Assembly (NCBI GenBank): GCA_009841405.1
Contig: VXLV01000013.1
Span: 1 to 35,967, forward strand
DNA: 35,967 nucleotides
From: Chloroflexota bacterium
GTDB lineage: Bacteria > Chloroflexota > Anaerolineae > Aggregatilineales > Phototrophicaceae
Direction of reading: 5' to 3'
Part shown: piece by piece, positions 31,976 to 35,967 of the stretch
Layout of the letters: every line of letters starts with the position of its first letter
Position numbering within the stretch: position 1 is the first letter of the stretch
Notes under the pieces: generated by a model
Told to the model about the DNA's origin: nothing
What the model saw: only the letters and a program-made list of their open reading frames with translations
The model's database searches: none
Translations under genes and position numbers: made by a program

Positions 31976-33892
31976 ATGCTGGACGACCGCAAATACGCCT
32001 TTGACGCCGAGGCGCACCGCGAACAGCTGATCCCGCTGCTCAAGATCATCCTCGGGGCGCCGGGGCGTCTCAGCCCGCGCGAGCATCAGCAGTTGATGCG
32101 GCGCTACCCCAAGCCGGATGGCGCCGGCTTCTACAGCCTGGCCAATCTGGTCGACGGCTTCCGCGTTTTCGCCGGGCAGGTTGGCCTGCCCGCGTATGAC
32201 GAAGCGCATCTGTTCAAGCTGCGCCGCAAGCCCGTGCGCACGCTGTCGGGCGTGACGCCGCTGACCCTGCTGTCCAAGCCTTTTCCCTGCCCGGGCACGT
32301 GCATCTTCTGCCCCAACGATGTGCGCATGCCCAAGAGTTACCTGGCCGACGAGCCGGGCGCGCAGCGCGCCGAGAAGAACGCCTTCGACCCCTACTTGCA
32401 GACCTGGATGCGCTTGCAGACTTATCACAATCTGGGCCATTCGACCGATAAAATCGAGATCATCATCTTGGGCGGCACCTGGTCTTTTTATCCCGAGACT
32501 TATCAGATCTGGTTCGTCAAGCGCATATTCGACGCGCTGCATGATTTCGGCAAAGGCATCGACCGGCGCGATGCGGTAGTCGCCGCGCTGCGCCAGAAGT
32601 CGCAGTTCACCGGCGTTCCGGTCAGCGATGTGACCATCGCGGGCGCTGTGATGGATAGGTCCTACAACCAGACCGTGCAGGACCTCTACGCCGCTGAGAT
32701 GCGGCGTTCGCGCGGGCTGGCCGAAGAGATCGCCGCCGGGCAGCGCCGTCGCGGCCCCGCCGATGAATTCGCCACCTGGGACGAGCTGGAAGCGGCGCAG
32801 CGCGAAAACGAGACGGCCGCTTGCCGCGCGGTCGGCCTGGTCGTTGAGACGCGCCCCGACCACATCAGCGCGGAAGAAGTCATCCGCGTCCGCCGGCTGG
32901 GCTGCACCAAAGTGCAGATCGGCTTCCAGAGCTTGAACGACCGCGTGCTGGAATTGAATAAGCGCGGGCATGACGTGGCGGCGACGCGGCGGGCGGTGGC
33001 GTTGCTGCGGCGCGCCGGCTTCAAAATCCACGCTCACTGGATGCCCAATCTCTACGGCTCGTCGCCGGGTGAGGACCTGGCCGATTATCAGAGGCTCTTC
33101 GGCGACCGCGACTTCCGCCCCGACGAACTCAAGATTTATCCTTGCTCGCTGATCGAAAGCGCCGAGTTGATGCAGCAATATCAAGCCGGCGACTGGCGAC
33201 CCTACAGTCACGACGAGCTGCTGGCGCTGCTGGTGGATTGCTTCCAGCGCACGCCCGAGTATTGCCGGCTGACCCGCGTCATCCGCGATATCCCCGGCAC
33301 CGACATCGTTGACGGCAACAAGGTGACGAATTTCCGCCAACTGGTCGAGCGCGAGCTGGCGCGGCGCGGGGGGCGCAGCGTCGACATCCGCGCCCGCGAA
33401 ATCCGCAAGAAGGCGGTGACCGGCGCCGATCTCAAGCTTGACAGCCTGACTTACGATTCCAGCATCGGCGACGAGGTCTTCCTTCAGTACATCACCGAGG
33501 CGCGCGAAATCGCCGGATTCTTGCGGCTCTCATTGCCTTCCGCGCCGGAATCGCCGCTGCTGGAAGAGTTGCGCGGCTGCGCCATGATCCGCGAGGTGCA
33601 CGTCTACGGGCTGGCATTGGGCATCGGCGCCAGTGGCCCGGGGCGGGCGCAGCATGCCGGCCTGGGCACGCGCTTGATCGAGCGGGCGGCCGCGATCGCC
33701 GCCGAGCGCGGCTACGAGCGGCTGGCGGTCATTTCGGCGGTCGGCACGCGCGAGTATTATCGCAAGCGCGGTTTCGCCGACGGCGCGCTCTATCAGGTCC
33801 GCGAGCTGTGCGCGGACGGCGCGCGCGACAAAGAGCCTCAGCCGGAAGGCGCGCACAGCGCATATAAATCGATTCACGCGGCATCCTCATAG
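31976..33892 (+). CDS. elp3: Elp3-like radical SAM / GNAT tRNA uridine-34 modification enzyme
   Basis: Single-chain homologue of the Elongator catalytic subunit, which puts a carboxymethyl group on the wobble uridine of tRNA using SAM and acetyl-CoA. Of 638 residues, 90-420 are the radical SAM domain with the Fe-S cysteines Cys105, Cys109 and Cys112 (CPGTCIFC), followed by PNDVRMPKSYLADEPGAQRA and ILGGTWSFYP. The C-terminal GNAT domain (about 530-625) has the acetyl-CoA loop QHAGLG (559-564) and YYRKRGF. Length and order match bacterial Elp3 such as that of Dehalococcoides. The start has AGGA six bases upstream. It is followed by two further plus-strand genes with short gaps. Confidence 0.95.
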   Translation: MLDDRKYAFDAEAHREQLIPLLKIILGAPGRLSPREHQQLMRRYPKPDGAGFYSLANLVDGFRVFAGQVGLPAYDEAHLFKLRRKPVRTLSGVTPLTLLSKPFPCPGTCIFCPNDVRMPKSYLADEPGAQRAEKNAFDPYLQTWMRLQTYHNLGHSTDKIEIIILGGTWSFYPETYQIWFVKRIFDALHDFGKGIDRRDAVVAALRQKSQFTGVPVSDVTIAGAVMDRSYNQTVQDLYAAEMRRSRGLAEEIAAGQRRRGPADEFATWDELEAAQRENETAACRAVGLVVETRPDHISAEEVIRVRRLGCTKVQIGFQSLNDRVLELNKRGHDVAATRRAVALLRRAGFKIHAHWMPNLYGSSPGEDLADYQRLFGDRDFRPDELKIYPCSLIESAELMQQYQAGDWRPYSHDELLALLVDCFQRTPEYCRLTRVIRDIPGTDIVDGNKVTNFRQLVERELARRGGRSVDIRAREIRKKAVTGADLKLDSLTYDSSIGDEVFLQYITEAREIAGFLRLSLPSAPESPLLEELRGCAMIREVHVYGLALGIGASGPGRAQHAGLGTRLIERAAAIAAERGYERLAVISAVGTREYYRKRGFADGALYQVRELCADGARDKEPQPEGAHSAYKSIHAASS

Positions 33893-33905
33893 CGGCGGCG
33901 CGCCC

Positions 33906-34616
33906 ATGCAAAGACAGCGAACGCCAGACATCATCCCGCGCTTAAGCAATCGCAACGAGCGGCTGCGGCTCTTTATGATGCTCATTATCGCCGGCACGCT
34001 GCCATTCTACTGCTTCGCGATCTATTTCATCGGCAGCGCCCCGCTTGATCTGCCCGCCGCTACCCGCGCGACCGATACGCCCTCGGGCCCGGCGCCGACA
34101 TTCACGCCCCTGGGCGCGAATCTGTTCTTGTCGCCGTCGCCGACCAGCGGTCCGCCGGCGCTGGCGACGCATACGCCGCTGAGCTTGCCTATCCGTACGC
34201 CAGCGCAATTCGTGCCGCCAACTGCCATTCCCGCGCAAACAATCGAGGCGCCAACAATCGCCGCGCCAACCCTGGCCGGGCCGGCCCCCGTCCCGACGGA
34301 TGTCGCGCCGACGGCAATTGACGTCGGCGCCGGACCGGCCGACGCCGACTTCGATGGCATCGGCGACGCCGTTGACGAGTGCCCGACCGACTATGGCTAC
34401 GCCGACAATCGCGGTTGCCCGTACAGCGATGACGAAGACCGCGACGGCATTCGCGATTCGCTGGACGCATGCCCCAACGAATTCGCGCCGAACACAGCGC
34501 GTGGCTGTCGCGACTTTGACGACGACGGCCTCGACAGCGCTGCCGATGACTGCCCGGACGAGGCTGGTCCCGCGGCCAATCGAGGCTGCCCGCTATCGGG
34601 CGCGGCCGGCGGCTGA
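33906..34616 (+). CDS. Membrane-anchored thrombospondin type 3 repeat protein
   Basis: A 236-residue protein in three parts: a positively charged cytoplasmic N-terminus with one membrane helix (21-42), a Pro/Thr/Ala-rich linker (about 47-140), and three calcium-binding thrombospondin type 3-like repeats (146-160, 176-190 and 203-217), each of the form DxDxDGxxDxxDxCP with paired Cys. The six Cys of this part (159, 171, 189, 201, 216 and 228) suggest disulphides outside the cell. It begins 13 bases after elp3, with a weak ribosome-binding site, so it may rely on translational coupling. Its function is unknown; such repeats often form calcium-stiffened stalks at the cell surface. It has no functional link to Elp3 that I can see. 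Confidence 0.82.
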   Translation: MQRQRTPDIIPRLSNRNERLRLFMMLIIAGTLPFYCFAIYFIGSAPLDLPAATRATDTPSGPAPTFTPLGANLFLSPSPTSGPPALATHTPLSLPIRTPAQFVPPTAIPAQTIEAPTIAAPTLAGPAPVPTDVAPTAIDVGAGPADADFDGIGDAVDECPTDYGYADNRGCPYSDDEDRDGIRDSLDACPNEFAPNTARGCRDFDDDGLDSAADDCPDEAGPAANRGCPLSGAAGG

Positions 34617-34644
34617 TTTCAGCGATGCGCATGAGAGGTTGACG

Positions 34645-35601
34645 ATGGAAAAAATCAACGTAGCTGTCGCGCAGGTCGCCTCCGTCTTTGCCGACAAGGC
34701 CGCCTGTATCGCAAAAGCCGCCAACGCAATCGCGGAAGCCGGCGCTCAAGGCGCGGACCTGGTCCTGCTGCCCGAGGCGTTTATCCCGGGTTATCCGCGC
34801 GGCTTCGCCTACGGCGCGTATGTCGGCAATCGCTCGCCGGCGGGCCGACAAGACTTCGCGCGTTTCTGGAAAGCGTCGCTGACCGTGAACGATGCCGAGA
34901 CGCGGCCCCTGCGCGCCGCGGCGCGGGCGGCCGGCGTGTACGCGGTCGTCGGCGTCTCCGAGCGGAGCGACGCCGGCAATGGCGGCACGCTCTACAATTC
35001 GATGTTGTATCTGGGCCCCAAGGGCGACATTCTGGGCGCGCATCGCAAGCTGATGCCGACCGGCAGCGAGCGCTTGATCTGGGGCAGCGGCGATGGCAGC
35101 ACGTTGACCGCGGTGGAATCGCCCTTCGGAACGATCGGCGGATTGATTTGCTGGGAGAATTATATGCCGCTGGCGCGGACGGCGATGTACGCCAAGGGCG
35201 TTGGCATCTACCTCGCGCCGACCGCCGACCAGCGCGACTCCTGGCAAGCGACCCTGCGCCATATCGCCTGCGAAGGGCGCTGCTTCGTGCTCGGCTGCAA
35301 TCAATACTTCGAAAAGTCCATGTACCCGCGCGACCTGGCGCTGATTGACGAACTGGCGGACTTGCCAGAAGTTCTCTGCCGCGGCGGCAGCGCCATCATC
35401 GATCCTTTCGGCGACTATGTTTGCCCGCCGCTTTATGGCGAAGAAGGCATCCTTTACGCTGAACTGGACTTGAACAAGATACACGAAGGCCACCTGGATT
35501 TCGATGTCGTCGGCCATTACAGCCGGCCCGATGTCTTCAAGCTCAGCGTGGACGAGGCGCCCAATCCGGCGGTGACCGCAGCGGATGTCGTCGCGACTTG
35601 A
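34645..35601 (+). CDS. Nitrilase family carbon-nitrogen hydrolase
   Basis: A 318-residue nitrilase-superfamily enzyme, most like true (branch 1) nitrilases that hydrolyse nitriles to acids and ammonia. The Glu-Lys-Cys triad is Glu44 (LLPEAFIPG), Lys135 (HRKLMPTGSERLIWG) and Cys169 (GLICWENYMPL). The C-terminal DFDVVGHYSRPDVF is the usual nitrilase close. The ATG at 34645 was chosen because the family starts just there and GAGAGG lies six bases upstream; the longer open frame to 34300 overlaps the preceding gene and encodes nothing like the family. It is the third gene of a plus-strand run after elp3. The natural nitrile substrate is unknown. Confidence 0.93.
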   Translation: MEKINVAVAQVASVFADKAACIAKAANAIAEAGAQGADLVLLPEAFIPGYPRGFAYGAYVGNRSPAGRQDFARFWKASLTVNDAETRPLRAAARAAGVYAVVGVSERSDAGNGGTLYNSMLYLGPKGDILGAHRKLMPTGSERLIWGSGDGSTLTAVESPFGTIGGLICWENYMPLARTAMYAKGVGIYLAPTADQRDSWQATLRHIACEGRCFVLGCNQYFEKSMYPRDLALIDELADLPEVLCRGGSAIIDPFGDYVCPPLYGEEGILYAELDLNKIHEGHLDFDVVGHYSRPDVFKLSVDEAPNPAVTAADVVAT

Positions 35602-35967
35602 GGGCGCCCGGCCGCGATCAGAAGGGTCTAACTGCGATTTGACCACCGAGGACACCGAGGTCACCGAGAAAAGCAATTGATCAACGACTTCGCGACATGT
35701 TGTCGCAAAGTCTTCAGACGGGCAGAATGCTTTTTGGTAGCGCAGCAGCAGCATGCCTGCCCAACTCAAGCGGTGGAATTAGGGCAAGACTCGTCTAAAG
35801 TACCGAAACTCAGCGGCACCAATTATGTGTTGCGAACTTCGCTGAACACCCCGCCCGCAACAACGAGTCTCCCCTCCCCGATCCGGTGGGTGGGGGGGGG
35901 GGGGGGGTGTGGTTGGCGGGGGCGATGGGGGTTGTGGTGGTGGGTGTGTGGGGGAGAGGTGTGGGGT
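35602..35967. other. Gene-free end of window with repeats and G-run
   Basis: Contains the third ACCACCGAGGACACCGAGG repeat (35637-35673), a short non-coding stretch, and from about 35868 a C-rich then G-rich sequence with a long run of G that looks artefactual. No gene, RNA or promoter is supported here. Confidence 0.6.
35637..35673 (+). repeat. ACCAC-GAGGACAC interspersed repeat, copy 3
   Basis: The first 20 bases after ATTTG (ACCACCGAGGACACCGAGG and on) match copy 1 almost exactly, then one more GTCACCGAG unit is added. Located 36 bases after the nitrilase stop. Confidence 0.6.

Noticed and set aside
31964..33340. Long open frame on the minus strand opposite elp3
   Set aside because: Antisense to the radical SAM domain, no family resemblance, no ribosome-binding site.
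34300..34644. N-terminal extension of the nitrilase
   Set aside because: The segment overlaps the TSP3 gene and is unlike nitrilases; the ATG at 34645 has a proper ribosome-binding site.
34645..35601. Amidase or cyanide hydratase instead of nitrilase
   Set aside because: The CWENYMPL motif favours nitrilase branch 1, but cyanide hydratase-type activity cannot be fully excluded from sequence.
34189..35769. 526-residue minus-strand open frame opposite the nitrilase and TSP3 genes
   Set aside because: Lies over two well-supported plus-strand genes and has no recognisable motif.

Overview
This 35,967-base window is high in G+C and densely coded. It most resembles an aerobic member of the Chloroflexota (Anaerolineae-like). 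The assignment is an inference from gene content: a caa3-type oxidase operon with an A2-type subunit I, glycosyltransferases with a C-terminal beta-domain common in that phylum, a one-chain bacterial Elp3, MutS2, a bactofilin-like membrane protein and a lipoprotein PBP. No rRNA, tRNA, CRISPR array or transposase gene was seen.

Layout. Positions 112-6106 (minus) hold a terminal oxidase operon, transcribed ctaC, a PH-domain protein, ctaD, a divergent subunit III, an unknown membrane protein and a canonical subunit III. A good sigma70-like promoter lies upstream of ctaC. Positions 6491-6847 hold a small membrane protein, which converges on a lipoprotein transpeptidase (6849-9023). Positions 9121-13226 hold a tandem pair of GT-C membrane glycosyltransferases; the downstream copy is cut by one in-frame amber codon, and the frame beyond it is intact. 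A methyltransferase, mutS2, a YdjC-type deacetylase and a dual-specificity phosphatase follow (13302-17953). Positions 18302-20482 (plus) hold a DUF6391 protein, holA and an Mrr-like protein that seems to lack catalytic residues.

Positions 20505-23948 hold one long gene of clearly lower G+C than its surroundings. It encodes a STAND-type P-loop NTPase with an N-terminal Mrr-like nuclease-fold domain and a long C-terminal region of probable helical repeats. It is the best candidate for a transferred anti-phage system. Next come cobU/cobS (B12 nucleotide-loop assembly), a DUF1697 protein, a KDPG aldolase overlapping an HTH-citrate-synthase-like protein that lacks catalytic residues, a bactofilin-like membrane protein, a PQQ-type beta-propeller protein, a DDAH-like hydrolase, elp3, a membrane-anchored thrombospondin type 3 repeat protein and a nitrilase.

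The gaps between genes carry a family of eleven short palindromes with a GTAG foot, like REP elements. The upper stems differ between copies by paired changes, and five copies cluster in alternating orientation at 18027-18242. A second interspersed repeat, built on ACCACNGAGGACAC, occurs three times. Both ends of the window lie in G-rich repeat sequence, and the last ~80 bases degrade into a G-run that looks like an assembly or sequencing artefact.
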